Shown: positions 30,107 to 40,680 of the stretch, piece after piece
Position numbering within the stretch: position 1 is the first letter of the stretch
Layout of the letters: the number at the start of each line of letters is the position of its first letter
DNA from: Prorocentrum cordatum
Taxonomy: Eukaryota > Sar > Dinophyceae > Prorocentrales > Prorocentraceae
Assembly (NCBI GenBank): GCA_963575745.1
Contig: CAUYUJ010021684.1
Location: 71,315 to 135,314, forward strand
Reading direction: 5' to 3'
Length of the DNA: 64,000 bases
Made by a program: the position numbers and the translations under genes
The notes under the pieces: generated by a model
Seen by the model: the letters and a program-made list of their open reading frames with translations, nothing else
Told to the model about the DNA's origin: nothing
Databases searched by the model: none

Positions 30107-31557
30107 CAGGCAGGCGCCTCCGTGGCATGGCCTTCGGCCCCTTGCCAGGGCCCCGGCAGACAGCCCAGCGGGGCGAGATCTATGCCGTGCTCCAGGTGCT
30201 CAAGCACGGTCGCTTCCCGCTGCACATCAAGACCGACTGCCTGGGCCTCGTGGAGCCGTTGGTGTTCGGCAAGGAACATCGCACGCACGTGAGGAGGGAC
30301 ACTGCAGATTTGTGGCGGCAGCTCTGGCATGCGATCGAGGATTTGGGCGGGCTCAGCGAAGACCTGCAGATCACGTGGGTCGAGGGCCATCAGTCGTCCC
30401 TGGAGGCAGGCGACAGCATCGACAAGGTTGGGAATGACTTCGCGGACGTGGCCGCCAAAAAGGGCACGGCGCTCCACGGTTTCCCCGAGGACGCCTACGA
30501 GGCGCACAAGCGGCTGCTCAAGGCGGTCAGGCAGGTCGCTGCCTGGATAGGCAACTGCCAGGTGGACATCGGCGACGGCGACCAGCTCGACAGGGCCGCC
30601 ACCGTGGGCAGGAAGGCTCGCCGCGGCGGGCGCGTGCAGCCAGCTCGGGCGCAGTCGGCTGGACCAGACGGCCTCTGCGGCCGCGAGCAGAGTAAAAGAC
30701 ACCAGGTAGTAGTGGCAGGCCGCGGCTGGCGATGCCAGCACTGCCCTCGCTTTGCCAGATCGCGTAGGGGGCTCGAGAGGCTCGGGAGGGAGGTTTGCCC
30801 AGCCAGAGGAGGAGGACGTCGACGTCTGGAGGGCGGGGCGTCATCGTCTCACAGGGATGTTAGACCTCGGGTCACCTCCCCCCCGCCTCCTCCTCCCCCT
30901 CCTCTCGTGGAGCCTCCTTCCCCCTCGGCCCTCACATCGCTCGAGCGTGAGCGCCGTTCTGGATCGGTCGAGGACGCTTCCCAAGGGCTTGCTGGGACTC
31001 CAGAGGCCCACCTTTCTCCTCCTCCCTCGCTTCGACCTCCCTCGCCTCACCTCGCCTCGCCTCCCCCTTCCTCGCCGCCGCCGCCGACCCCCGTCGCGCC
31101 TCGTCCGAGGGTCAGGTTCGCGGAGGTCCTGGAGGGACCTGAGCGGCCCCAGGAGGCCTTAAGGGGCGCGGTGGGTGCGGCGACTTCGCGCGGCGTGAAG
31201 CGAGCGTGGAAGGGCACGCCGCCGTCCAGAGCGGGCGCGGTGGTGCCCAGGGCCCCGTTGCCGCGCTCGGGGGAGGTCCCTCCCGCGAGCGCTCGGGGCC
31301 ATGTCCTGTATCTGTCTGGGGACCTGGTGGGGTGCAGCAAGTGTGGGGCGTTTTCGGCCAGAACGGCGCGCACGCAATTGTTTTGGGAGTGTGACCCTGA
31401 GGCTGCCCTTAAAGATAATCCCCAGCGAAAGTGGAGACGGGACAATTCTATGAAGGGCACCCACCCAAAGGGGGGGAAGGCCCCACCCATTCCGATCCCC
31501 CGCAGGCTCGAGGTCACGGACTCGGCGGTCCAGTGGCTCGGCCTGCTTTCCATATAG
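29968..31557 (+). pseudogene. LINE ORF2 C-terminus: RNase H type I and Cys-motif tail
   Basis: The RNase H catalytic acids are all visible: AVVTDGSATSPLYW (Asp), QRGEIYAVLQVLKHG (Glu), HIKTDCLGLVEPL (Asp) and VEGHQ...GNDFADVAAKKG (His and last Asp), so this domain looks intact within 30,020-30,480. A basic linker and Cys motif (GRGWRCQHCPRFARS) follow, then a long Pro/Ser-rich tract. Near 31,300 GHVLYLSGDLVGCSKCGAFS and QLFWECDP form a terminal C-x2-C...C motif of the kind I associate with dinoflagellate element C-termini. The stop is at 31,555-31,557. RNase H would remove the RNA strand after reverse transcription. Confidence 0.75.
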
Positions 31558-31794
31558 TGTTTCTGCTAACTCGTTTAGCTTTGATCCGTCCTCGGTCGTT
31601 TCGGTCCCTGGCCCCCGATCCTGGGCGTTTTCCCTCGGGACCTCTCGTCGCGGCCGTGATGCTTCGGCTGGGCCAATGCGCCCTGGGGCCCGAAATCGCT
31701 ATGTGCTCGATTGCGCGTTTCTCACCTTTTCCTGCCCCCTGTTCCGTCCCGAATCCGACTCGGCGCGTCGCTCCATGGGCTCGCGACTCCTCCC
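31558..31794. other. Spacer without recognised features
   Basis: Unique-looking sequence between the LINE stop and the TCC microsatellite. It may include the element's 3' UTR. No poly(A) tail is visible. Confidence 0.4.
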
Positions 31795-32121
31795 CTCCTC
31801 CTCCTCCTCCCTCCTCCTCCTCCTCCTCCTCCTCCTCCTCCTCCTCCATCATCATCATCATCATCATCACATCATCATCATCCTCCTCCTCCACCTCCTT
31901 CTCCTCCTCCTCCCCTCTCCTCCTCTCCTCCTCCTCCCCCTCCCCCTCCTCCTCCTCCTCCTCCTCCTCCTCCTCCTCCTCCTCCTCCTCTCCTCCTCCT
32001 CCTCCTCCTCCTCCTCCCCCTCCCCCCCTACTCCTACTCGTCCTCCTCCACCTCCTCCTCTTCCTCCTCCTCCTCCTCCTCCTCCTCCTCCTCCTCCTCC
32101 TCCTCCTCCTCCTCCTCTCCC
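31795..32121. repeat. TCC/ATC microsatellite
   Basis: About 325 bp of (TCC)n with an internal (ATC)n block at about 31,848-31,885 and short TCCCCC interruptions. The long Ser, Leu, Pro or Glu open frames across it are not genes. Confidence 0.95.
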
Positions 32122-32146
32122 CTGCAGGGCTCGTTTCGATCCTCAG

Positions 32147-32314
32147 GAGGGAAGGAAACACACAGACACAATTCATCGTCGACTCCCAGGAACAGATGGG
32201 AAAATATAGGAAGTGGGGGTGGGAGATGAAAACCCAGAAAGTGTGGGAAAATACGGGTTCATCCTGGGATTTGTGTGTGTGTGTGTTCATTTGTGTGTCC
32301 CTGGGCCCCTTCAG
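32147..32314 (+). repeat. Introner-like dispersed repeat, copy 1
   Basis: 168 bp bounded by CTCAG|GAGGG on the left and CCCCTTCAG|G on the right, i.e. GA...AG ends usable as a dinoflagellate intron. The inner order is ACACACAGACA, a TCGTCGA..CCCCAGGAA-type block, GTGGGGGTGGGA, AAACCCAGAAAGTGTGGGAA, then a GTGTGT stretch and GGGCCCCTTCAG. It is shared with the copies at 33,000, 33,351 and 38,197. Confidence 0.75.
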
Positions 32315-32465
32315 GTTCCCCCGCGTCGATGTCGATGGGTTCCGATCCCGGCCCGACTCGACCTGGGACTCCCGGCCTGGGCTCCGCTCTCTCAGTGGAC
32401 GCGCACCGGCCTGCCGATCTCCATACGAATCTTCCCGGCTCGGCTGCGGATGTCCGCCGATCCGA

Positions 32466-32640
32466 TTCATAGGAGGAGGAGGGGGAGGAGGAGGAGGAGG
32501 AGGAGGAGGCGGAGGCGGAGGAAGAGGAGGAGGAGGAGGAGGAGGAGGAGGAGGAGGGGGAGGAGGAGGAGGAGGAGGAGGAGGAGGAGAAAGAGGAGGA
32601 GGTGGAGGAGGACGAGGAGGAGGAGTAGGAGGGGGAGGAG
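32466..32640. repeat. GGA microsatellite
   Basis: (GGA)n with GGC/GGT/GAG interruptions, ending in GGGTCGATCGCCGATCC. Lies between introner-like copies 1 and 2. Confidence 0.95.
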
Positions 32641-32999
32641 GGTCGATCGCCGATCCGACCTACGTATCTTCGGATGCAATTGTTTGGGAGGTCAAATTCT
32701 GATTTTGCCCCCCTGGTCTGAAATCCGGCTCCATCCCGCTGAGTCTGGCGTGATCCCGCTTCATCCTGCTCAAGCTGGCCTCATCCTGCTCTATCCGAGG
32801 CCCACTCCGGCGTAAGAGCCCCCCAATGGGGCTCAATCCTCCTCAATCCCTCCGGCGAAGACCTCCCAGTAGCTGCCTCCCAAGTCGCCGAAGCAAGGAA
32901 CAGCTTTGGTAAGAAGGGGGCGCGATCTTCCTGGGGTCCTCCTATGGCGTTTCCTCGAGCCTTCCTCGTGCGCGCAGGCGCTTGTGGGGCCAGAATCAG

Positions 33000-33159
33000 G
33001 ATGGAAAGAAACACACAGACAACTAATCGTCGATTCCCCAGAAAATATAGGAAAATATGGGAAGTGGGGGGGAAGACAGAAACCCAGTAGATATGGGAAA
33101 ATATGGGGCACATTTTTATTTGTGTGTATTTATGTGTGTGTCCTGGGGCCCCTTCACAG
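33000..33159 (+). repeat. Introner-like dispersed repeat, copy 2
   Basis: 160 bp with left end ATCAG|GATGG and right end CCCCTTCACAG. Core blocks AAACACACAGACA, CGTCGATTCCCCAG, GGGAAGTGGGGGGGAAGAC, AACCCAGTAGATATGGGAAA and TGTGTCCTGGGGCCCCTT correspond in order to copy 1. Confidence 0.75.
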
Positions 33160-33350
33160 AAGGGGGCTTCGTTCCCTGTTGATCGCTCCTTCTCTCGGCA
33201 GCCCGGCTGTACGCTCCGATGCGATCGCTGGGCTCCTCCCGCCCCTGCCCTGCGCGCGAGCAGCGCCCCGGGGCCGGTGGGGCTCGTCGGGGCCCGCAGG
33301 CTCGCTGGGCGCGCCCTTCCCACCGCCGATGCCTCGTCGTCCGCGGGGGC

Positions 33351-33493
33351 GAAACGTCCATCGCCGATTCCCCAGGAAACTGTTGGGAACATTTGGGACG
33401 TGGGGGGGAAGACGGAAACCCAGAAAGTATGGGGAAACATGGAGAATCCGGTCATTTGTGACTATCTATTTGTGTGTCCCAGGGCCGCTTCAG
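33351..33493 (+). repeat. Introner-like dispersed repeat, copy 3 (left end divergent)
   Basis: 143 bp. The core CGCCGATTCCCCAGGAAAC, GTGGGGGGGAAGACGGAAAC, CCAGAAAGTATGGGGAAAC and TTTGTGTGTCCCAGGGCCGC, then TTCAG, is retained. The ACACACA left end and a clear donor-like CAG|G are missing, so this copy is truncated or altered at its 5' end. Confidence 0.65.
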
Positions 33494-34165
33494 GCATGGA
33501 CGCAGGCGCACATGAGGTGATCGTCTTCTTATACATCGTTCTGCCGAGCGGCGCGGGCCCTTGCACCCCCGCCTCCCCCTCGAGTTATGATACTCCGACC
33601 TACTTTAGCGTTGATCAGCAGGAAGAATTTCGATCGCCCAAACAAGTACCGACACTCAAGCAAGGGTTTTCACGTGTCGGGCCCTGGGAGACGCTCGCCC
33701 CACACTGTTTCGACACTCGTTTGACACTTCTCCGGGTGCTCGAAATTGTTTCTGGGATGTGGTCTCTAAGTAAGATGGAGTAAGATGGGAACAACATAAC
33801 CTTCGAGTGGATCTTGGCTGTTTTTTGGCGACTGCTTCGTGCAGTTGGAGTCTCCAGTCTCCCCCCATAGGACGCACTGCGACAGAAAGTCGCATTAGGC
33901 AGAGCTCTGGAGCCAGAGCCCCCGCCCCGCCCCCTCCGCCCAATCCTGAAATGCCGAATACGAAAACGCTCACAAGTTCACGTGGGCTGCGAGAGGGCGC
34001 AATACGCGAGCGTTCTCAGCAGGAGGGCGGCGTCGCCATGGAGTGCATGCGCCGTGGAGCGCATGTTCCATCTCGTTACTTCGCGGTCGTCTCCGCCCCC
34101 CTCCTTTCTCCAAAATAGCGCTGGTGGCGGAGATTATGTGCAAGCTTCCCTCCTCTTTCCGCCAG
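33494..34165. other. Spacer without recognised features
   Basis: No microsatellite or exon can be supported. The last 30 nt before 34,166 form a pyrimidine-rich tract ending in CCAG, which serves as the acceptor of the transporter exon that follows. Confidence 0.35.
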
Positions 34166-36678
34166 ACGGGTGGCATTGGTTCTTGCCTGATTGGCCAAGG
34201 GTGGCATGGGGAGGATTCTTCGTCGCGGCGTGGTACCTCACCTCGTTCAGCACCCTCCTGCTGAACAAGGCCCTCGCAGCGCCATGCCCCGGCCGTGCTT
34301 GTGGCGCTCTCGGGGGCTCATCGCGTGAGCGCAGCCGCCGGCTGCAGTGAGGAGGACGAGTTGGTTGTCCAAGGATGCTATGCTTTCGTGATTATGCATG
34401 GAGGTTGCCCCTGGATGAGGATTGAAGAAGACGAAACTCCCCGACCTTATGATTGGCGTTTACTAGACAGTCCCAGGCGTTTTCCGAACAGTCTGTCTCA
34501 ATTCCTTTTTTACCGTGCTTACCGAATGGCTTCTTCTGTAGGGGTGCTCATTCTGAGCGTGGTTGCTTTGCCCTCCCTAGAACAATAATAAGGATGCAGA
34601 AGGACAAAGAGACGGATATGAAGAGGCAGAGGAGGAGGAGGAGAAGGAGGAGGAGCAGAAGCAGGAGGAGGAGGAGGAGGAGGATGATGTAGAACAATGT
34701 AAAGGAATGAGGATTATGCAATCTGAGGGAGCAGAGAGTAGGACGAGCAGGAGAAATGTGGCGGGAGGATGAGATAGGACGCAGGAAAAGGTGGAGTGAG
34801 CTAGGAAGCAGGAGGAGGAAGAAGCCGGATACTACAGGAGGATGACGAGGAGGAGGAGCGGCAGGAGGATAATGAGAAGCAGCAGTCGTAGGTACCCAAT
34901 GCTCGTCATCTAGCTGACAGACGCCAGGCACGGCGGTCTGGGTTTTTATCCTGTTCCTCAACTCCCTGCCCATCCCTGCACTCCTGCGGGGGTTACACTG
35001 GAAGCCCATGCCAAGGAACACCCTGCTTGCCTCCAGGGTGCCCTTGGTTTCTTGGATTTCGATGGTTTCGCCAAGAAAAACGTGACGTTCCCACATCAAA
35101 ATTCAATGGACGCCCTGGGGTCTCAGGGTTGGGCTTCTTGTGGACCGTTTCTCGTGGTTGGGCCCCAACTGCAGGGGAACCTGAAGGCCATGGACACGTC
35201 AGGCCCTCGGCGCTGGTGGCAGCCCCTGACCAGAGAGCCAGTGACCAACCCACAGGCACGGCCAGGCACCGACTCAAACTGCGAGGGCCAGGAGGCTGGA
35301 GGGGTGCCGTCGAAGCCTCCTCCTCCTCCTCTTCCTTATTCTCCTCCTCCTCCTCCTCCTCCGCCTCCTTTTCCTACTCCTCCTCATACTCCTCCTTTTC
35401 CTCCTCCTCCTCTTCCCCCTCCTCCTCCTCCTCCTCCTCCTCCTCCTCCTCCTCCTCCTCCTCCTCCTCCTCCGCCTTCCTCCTCCTCCGCCTCCTCCTC
35501 CTCCTCATCCTCCTCTTCTTCCTCCGTCTCCTCCTCTGCCTCCTCCTCCTCCTCCTCTGCCTCCTCCTCCTCCTCCTCTCGTCCTCCTCCTCCGCCCTCC
35601 TCCTCCTCCTCCTCCGCCTCCTCCTCCTCCTCCTCCTCCTCCTCCTCCTCCTCCTCCTCCCTCCTCCCCCTCCTCTCCTCCTCCTCCTGCTCCTCCTCCT
35701 CCTCCTTTCTCCTCCTCCTGCTCCTCCTCCTCCTCCTCCTCCTCCTCCTCCTCCTCCTCCCCCTCCAACTTTTGGTGTTGGTGGTGGGAAACAGGCCCAT
35801 CACCTCCTTCTCGTGGCTCGTCGCGCCCCACCGGGTCCGACATGGACCGAGCGCGGAAGGACTGTGAACGTGTTCCCTTCCGCCCCCTTCACTTGCCGCC
35901 GCTCTCCTCGCGCTCCTCGTCCTCCTCATCCTCCTCATCGTCGTCGCTCTCTCCCTCTGCCTCGTCCCCCTCCTCCTCTTCGTTCTGTTCCTCCTGCACG
36001 CGGCTTTTCTCCTCCGTCGCGGTCCGGAGTGGGGATCTAGAGTTGGTGTCGGGGTTCGGGCCTCGAGCCGAGCCGCTGCGCTTGTCTTCATGTTCTGCCT
36101 GCTTGTGAGTCCCTCCGAGAGCCTGGCCTGCAAGGGTCCGCGTGGCTCCGTCCCCCCTTGGTACGACCAGCGTTGGAACAGCTGGAGACGGTGTACCGAT
36201 TTGGGGACCCACCAAGCCTTCACTTCGTCCATGTCCTCGTCGTCGTCGTCCACCTTCTCAACCTCATCCTTCATATCGCCCTCTCGTCCACCATCCATAT
36301 CGCCCTCCCCTTCGCTCCCTCTCTTGCTCCACTTGCCTCTGCCCCCGTCATTCCTTCACATCCCCCACTCCCTACCCCAGAGGAGGACGAGGAGGATGGA
36401 CGGGAGGAAGGGAGGGAGGGAGAAAGATAGAGAGAGGGAGAGAGAGGGAGAGAGAGGGAGAGAGACAGAGACAGAGACATAGACAGAGGTAGGGGAAGTC
36501 TCTGCCGCGGTCGATGCGGGACCGCCTCGGCCGATGCCGCTGCCGCCCGACTTCGCCCCTGCGCCGCCAGCACCTGCTGGGTACCCTGCACATTCGGCCC
36601 AACACGCTGGCAGTGGTGCAGATGGTGTCCACCGCCATCTACGGCGCGCGCCCGCGCTTCTCACCGGGGGCGGCGAAG
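34166..36678 (+). CDS. Partial SLC35/triose-phosphate-translocator-like transporter gene (two exons)
   Basis: Exon 34,166-34,269 encodes GWHWFLPDWPRVAWGG then FFVAAWYLTSFSTLLLNK, resembling the first membrane helix of the nucleotide-sugar/triose-phosphate transporter superfamily (WYxxNxxxLLLNKYLL in plants). It ends AAG|GC, a GC donor. Exon 36,571-36,678 follows an AG acceptor and encodes HLLGTLHIRPNTLAVVQMVS then TAIYGA, ending AAG|GT. Joined in phase 0 they give LLLNK-HLLG, exactly the family motif. The 2.3-kb intron is TCC/GGA microsatellite and other repeats. The family has 8-10 helices and only about the first two are present here. The substrate cannot be inferred. Upstream exons and all downstream ones were not found, so the gene may be broken or have very long introns. 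Confidence 0.5.
34620..34880. repeat. GGA-rich intronic repeat
   Basis: Imperfect (GGA/GCA)n purine-rich tract inside the transporter intron, weaker after 34,700. Confidence 0.7.
35318..35765. repeat. TCC microsatellite, about 450 bp
   Basis: (TCC)n with scattered TCG/TTC/TGC interruptions, in the transporter intron. It is opposite in strand polarity to the GGA tract at 36,895, so the unspliced transcript could fold back. Confidence 0.95.
36396..36482. repeat. GGGAGAGA microsatellite
   Basis: (GGGAGAGA)n-like tract changing to (AGAGAC)n just before the second transporter exon. Confidence 0.85.
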
Positions 36679-36894
36679 GTAGGAGGGCCGTGCGGCGACG
36701 GGGGCAGCGGTGACTGCGATGACGGCTCTGGGACTCTACGGCCACGCGCGCGCCCGCGAGGCTGCGCGCGTCGACGGCGGCGGCGACAGGGACGGCGGCG
36801 GTCGTGACGGCCCCTCGCTTTTCCTCGACCCCGAATGGGCCCCCAGGGAATTGGGTCCGGGCACCGATTTTTTGGTCGGGTGTGGGGCGAGGGG

Positions 36895-36977
36895 GGAGGA
36901 GGAGGAGGAGGAGGAGGAGGAGGAGGAGGAGGAGGAGGAGGAGGAGGAGGAGGAGGAGGAGGAGGAGGAGGAGGAGG
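36895..36977. repeat. GGA microsatellite
   Basis: Nearly perfect (GGA)27. The Glu-run frames across it are not genes. Confidence 0.95.
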
Positions 36978-37140
36978 GGAGGCCGTGCCCTCGAGGAGGG
37001 CGCGAGTGGCGGGGGCGGCCGTGCCGTGGGTGATGGGGGCGGGCGGCTGCGGTCGGCTCGTGGCGGCATAGTGTTTGATGCGAGGTGATGCCCCGCGGGG
37101 GCCCGGCCGTCGAGCCTGGCTTCGGTGGCGAGGGAGAGGA

Positions 37141-37386
37141 TGTCGATGGCGTAGGTGGTAGTCGTAATGAAGAGGTCGGAGGTGGATAGACCTCCTACCC
37201 TGACACGTCGATTCAGGAATCGGCCGTTTTCGGCTCGCGAGAGGGCGTCGCGGCCGTCATTGTTGCGGGTCCAGCTCCGTCGAATTCGGTCCCAGGCCAT
37301 TTTTCACTAAGGGGAGGTTTATTATTAAAGGGAGGTTTGTCCACCGCCGAATGTCGATGGCGTAGGTAGTAACCGTAATGAAGAGG
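37141..37386 (+). repeat. 35-nt direct repeat pair, about 210 bp apart
   Basis: TGTCGATGGCGTAGGTGGTA continuing to AATGAAGAGG at 37,141-37,175 recurs at 37,352-37,386 with three mismatches. The intervening DNA contains GGAGGTTTATTATTAAAGG and no ORF. It may be the remnant ends of a small element. Confidence 0.6.
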
Positions 37387-37790
37387 CCTGGTGATCAGGG
37401 GCAACAACATCCAAGCAGTGACGAAGCGCCACTTCCCGCTTATAGGCCTACCATCAGCCGCTTGCGTGTTGGGCAACATTTGGTCATGACGTTTCTGGTC
37501 GAGACAGTACTGGCTTGATTCGTTGGTCACATGTCATGTGAGCATTGCTCTTGTCATCAAAACATCTACTGTTTCAAGAACACATCGTGGTAGGCCTGCA
37601 GGAATGCTAGGACGGTCCCCCCCTGCTCAAAATTAGGGGGTTAGGTCCTCACCCAGGAGCGTGTGGTCTCGTTGTCGTCAGTTGATCGCAGGCACATCGG
37701 CGATGCATCGCTGGTTCCAGGCCGACAGTTTTTCCCCTGAGCCAGTCTCCCGCTACCGCCCCCCTCAAATGAGCGTCAAAACAAGACGAA

Positions 37791-38105
37791 TAGACAATCT
37801 CAGGGCAACTCAGCAGGAGTCTGCATTCCCTGCACTACCTTCGTAATGCTCGATGTGCTGATTTGTCGTTCCCCTGAGATTGTCTACGGTAGGTTTGCGT
37901 CGTGTCGACCAGCGGCGACCCCAGCGCGGGCGTTCCAGGTTGAACGCCGCCAGCGACCCAGAATCGATCGATGTTGAACGATCGGACGTTGCGGCAGCGG
38001 CCGATCGTTCAAGGTTGAACGATCCCCGCGGTGTCAGAAACCAACGCTGGGGTCGGCACGACACGAACCTGCCGTACTGATTTGTCGTTCCCCTGAGATT
38101 GTCTA
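37791..38105. repeat. Nested foldback element with terminal inverted and direct repeats
   Basis: TAGACAATCTCAGGG (37,791-37,805) is inverted perfectly at 37,872-37,886 and again at 38,091-38,105. The last two also belong to a perfect 29-nt direct repeat (37,858-37,886 and 38,077-38,105). Inside, 37,884-37,910 pairs with 38,051-38,077 (about 23 of 27), CCCCAGCG with CGCTGGGG, and GTTGAACGATCGG with CCGATCGTTCAAG. The structure resembles a non-autonomous DNA transposon or foldback element inserted next to a shorter 96-bp one. Confidence 0.65.
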
Positions 38106-38196
38106 TTCATCCTGGGGGCATGACGAATCCAGTGCATCGCATGATCACCATCGCTGGTCATCGCGGGAGCGGCGCGCGTCCTCGGTCGATGTTCAG

Positions 38197-38360
38197 GAGG
38201 GGGCAAACACACACACACAGACACCATGAATCGTCGATCCCCAGGAACGTATGGGGCAATGTGGGAAGTGGGGGAGAGGACAGAACACCCAGAAAATGTG
38301 GGAAAATATGGAGAATATCTCTATGTGTGTATTTACTTGTGTGTCCCGGGGCCCCTTCAG
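38197..38360 (+). repeat. Introner-like dispersed repeat, copy 4
   Basis: 164 bp with left end GTTCAG|GAGGG and right end GGGGCCCCTTCAG|A. The blocks ACACACACACAGACA, CGTCGATCCCCAGGAAC, GTGGGAAGTGGGGGAGAGGA, CACCCAGAAAATGTGGGAAA and TTGTGTGTCCCGGGGCCCC repeat the order of copies 1-3, about 5 kb away. Confidence 0.75.
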
Positions 38361-38611
38361 ATATACGATGCAGGGGGCGTCCAAGCGTCCGTACTTTTAG
38401 GGCTGGATTTGATTCTCGGGCACATGTTTTGAGTGGGCCTGAGGAGACCATGGATGTCGCCCGTCCATGGTTGTATTGCACTCGATGGTCGTGCAGCTTC
38501 TGCCAGAAATTCCCTGCAGATTCATCTACACGAGGCTGGCTCTTTCATGATCGGACGTCGGCTGAACACACCTTTTCCTTCTAGGGCAACCGCGCGCTTA
38601 CTGAGGAAGAC

Positions 38612-39106
38612 ATGGCTCAAGCCCACGGCTCAAGCGGTGCCCTGGCTCAAGAGACTTGGATTCATCGGCATGGACATGACGGGCATGAGGGCCTGCTGCC
38701 GCCGCGGAGGAGGCCGTGGATCCGCCGTTCGACCCTTGCCGAGTCCGTTTGCGAGGAGCCGCCCCCAGGCTGCTTCGACCAGCTCGTGTTCTGCCAGGCC
38801 GTCGACCACGAGGGCCTTCACGAGCGCAGCAGCTCCGAGCTGAAGCACGGGCACGTGGCCAGGATGGCAGCCTTCGAGACTACGTTCCAGCATTTCGTGA
38901 AGCCAGCGCCCGGTTTCGAGGGCACTCTGTCGGTCTCTGGGCGCTCACCGACCCCTTCGGCGGCGGTTGCAGCGACGAGATCTGGAACGAGCGATGTTCT
39001 CGGTCATGCGCATCCTAGTGGCGAGGATCGCCACTGGCAAGGACTGTATCCAGCATTCCAGCCTCTGAGCAAGGCGCCTGAGGCTGCAGCGGCAGAAGGT
39101 GTCTGA
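38612..39106 (+). other. Possible coding exon, unidentified
   Basis: An open frame of 164 residues. The best part (about 38,760-38,920) reads PPGCFDQLVFCQAVDHEGLH, then SSSELKHGHVARMAAFETTF and QHFVKPAPGFEG, with balanced composition typical of soluble protein. The flanks look non-coding. A second frame at 39,250-39,501 has VHLFVVQPGDLARLKITVKF. No family recognised. Confidence 0.25.
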
Positions 39107-39501
39107 GAGTGGCGCCGCGTGAACGAGATGCCTCATCCAGAATTGTGCTGGCCCCGATAGCGATTGCAGAATTCGCGCGTGGTTTCCTTCAATACGCCGA
39201 GAGCCGAAGCGTGTGGCCGAGCGCTTGCGGCTAAGAGGACGGCCCAGCCTTGAACAGTGCCATCCCCGACGCGGAAGCGCCTGGCCGGTCACAGACAGAC
39301 GCCAGCAGGCGCCCGGCACACATTCTCGCGCTACCCCAGGGCTTTGTGCCCTCCTTACCTCGCGCCCCCTACGTAGCTCCTGGGGGAGCGCCGTCGCCAT
39401 CACAGCACGCAACCTTCAGGACAGATGTACATCTGTTCGTCGTGCAGCCTGGCGACCTTGCACGTTTGAAGATCACAGTCAAGTTCCAGCATTCCGCTTG
39501 A

Positions 39502-40430
39502 AGGGCTCCCACCGCTGAAGTACAGTCGTTCCTTGGGGTCCTCATAACGTATTCTCTCGGATTCACGCCAGTTCACTCGAGGCCAAGGGGGCTGGACGTG
39601 GCAGTCGCGGGCGCATGTGACCTCCAGCTCCTCGCGGGGCCCGAGCACAATGGGCCGCTGCGGCTCACCTCGACAAGCTCCTGGCCGTTGTACAGGTGTG
39701 ATCCTGGCTGTTTGTTTTTTGTTGCTCCTTCTCCTCCTCCTCCTCCACTTCTTCTCCCTCCTTTCCCTCCCGATCCATCTCTTCCTCGTCTTCAGTTCCA
39801 CCGTCATAGTATTTCCTGCTCTGCCGCACCGTCCCCGTGGAGTGTGGAAGCGCCCCTGCGGGACATGGGTGGCTGGAGACGGCGTTGTTGCGATCGGAGG
39901 TGAGTGCGCTTGTTCCTCCTCGGGACAGTCTGCGGTCCATCACGGGCGGCTGGCGATTTTGATCCGTAGTTCCAGTCAGCCACTATCTGTTTCAACGAAA
40001 CGAATCAGTTCCAACCCGTGCGCGTCAGACACGCCGTCGGCGTGTCGGCAAGGGTGTTTTGTTTTGCGTGCATGTCTGCGGTGATCATGTGGTCTCTGGA
40101 TACATGTACGCGCTGGCATCCTTCGTTTTTCTTCGTTGTGTACGTATTACCTGTTTTGCTGTCTTTTTCCCCTCGTATCCGGACAAGCATTGCATGGTGG
40201 ACACCACTTCCTTGTAGTTGGGACGTTTGTATGTTTCTTTATCCGAGCTGCACCTCGTTCCCGTTACTAGCATTCAGAAACATCAATTGGAAGCAGGCAC
40301 GTGTTGCAATACACGCGCAGCTGACGAGCATCACGTCGACAGTCTAGGTCGACGTCGCATCTGCACGGTTTGCCCCAGACGTACCCCTCGCAGTTGTGGA
40401 TACGAGCGGTTTCTTCGTCCTCGTTCGTGT
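39502..40430. other. Spacer without recognised features
   Basis: Mixed-composition DNA with a short TCC run (39,730-39,770). Only short frames, nothing I can support. Confidence 0.35.
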
Positions 40431-40437
40431 CCTCCTC

Positions 40438-40680
40438 CACCACTCGTCCTCCTCATCCTCCTTTTCCTCCTCCTCTTGCTCCTGCTCCTCCTCCTCCTCC
40501 TCCTCCTCCTCCTCCTCCTCCTCCTCCTTTTCCTCCCTGTCCCTCCACCTCCCCCCCCCTTCCCGTTCCCTCCCTCTTCCCCACCCCCTCATCCCTTCCC
40601 TCATATTGTCCTCCCTCCCTCCACCGTCCCGCCCCTCCCCTCCTCCCCCTCATCTTCCTGCCCCCCATGGAAAACCTCCC
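40438..40680. repeat. TCC-rich microsatellite and pyrimidine tract
   Basis: (TCC)n at about 40,438-40,530 passing into a C/T-only tract to about 40,680. Gives spurious Ser/Pro/Leu frames. Confidence 0.9.

Larger units (their letters stand above)
24830..31557 (+). mobile_element. APE-type LINE with zinc-finger ORF1, RT, zf-RVT and RNase H
   Basis: Domain order: ORF1 with a RanBP2-like finger and coiled coil, apurinic-type endonuclease, RT with intact YADD, zf-RVT-like CCHC, type I RNase H, and a C-terminal Cys motif. Frameshifts near 25,780, 26,540, 28,950 and 29,990 and a TAG at 28,804-28,806 mark it as degenerate. The 3' end falls near 31,557, followed by TCC/ATC microsatellite within 250 bp. 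No target-site duplication was found by eye. The left end may extend into the microsatellite next to the gap. Confidence 0.85.

Noticed and set aside
31431-32702. Long plus-strand frame with Ser/Ile/Leu and Gly runs
   Set aside because: Driven by TCC, ATC and GGA microsatellites. The opposite strand and other frames are equally open.
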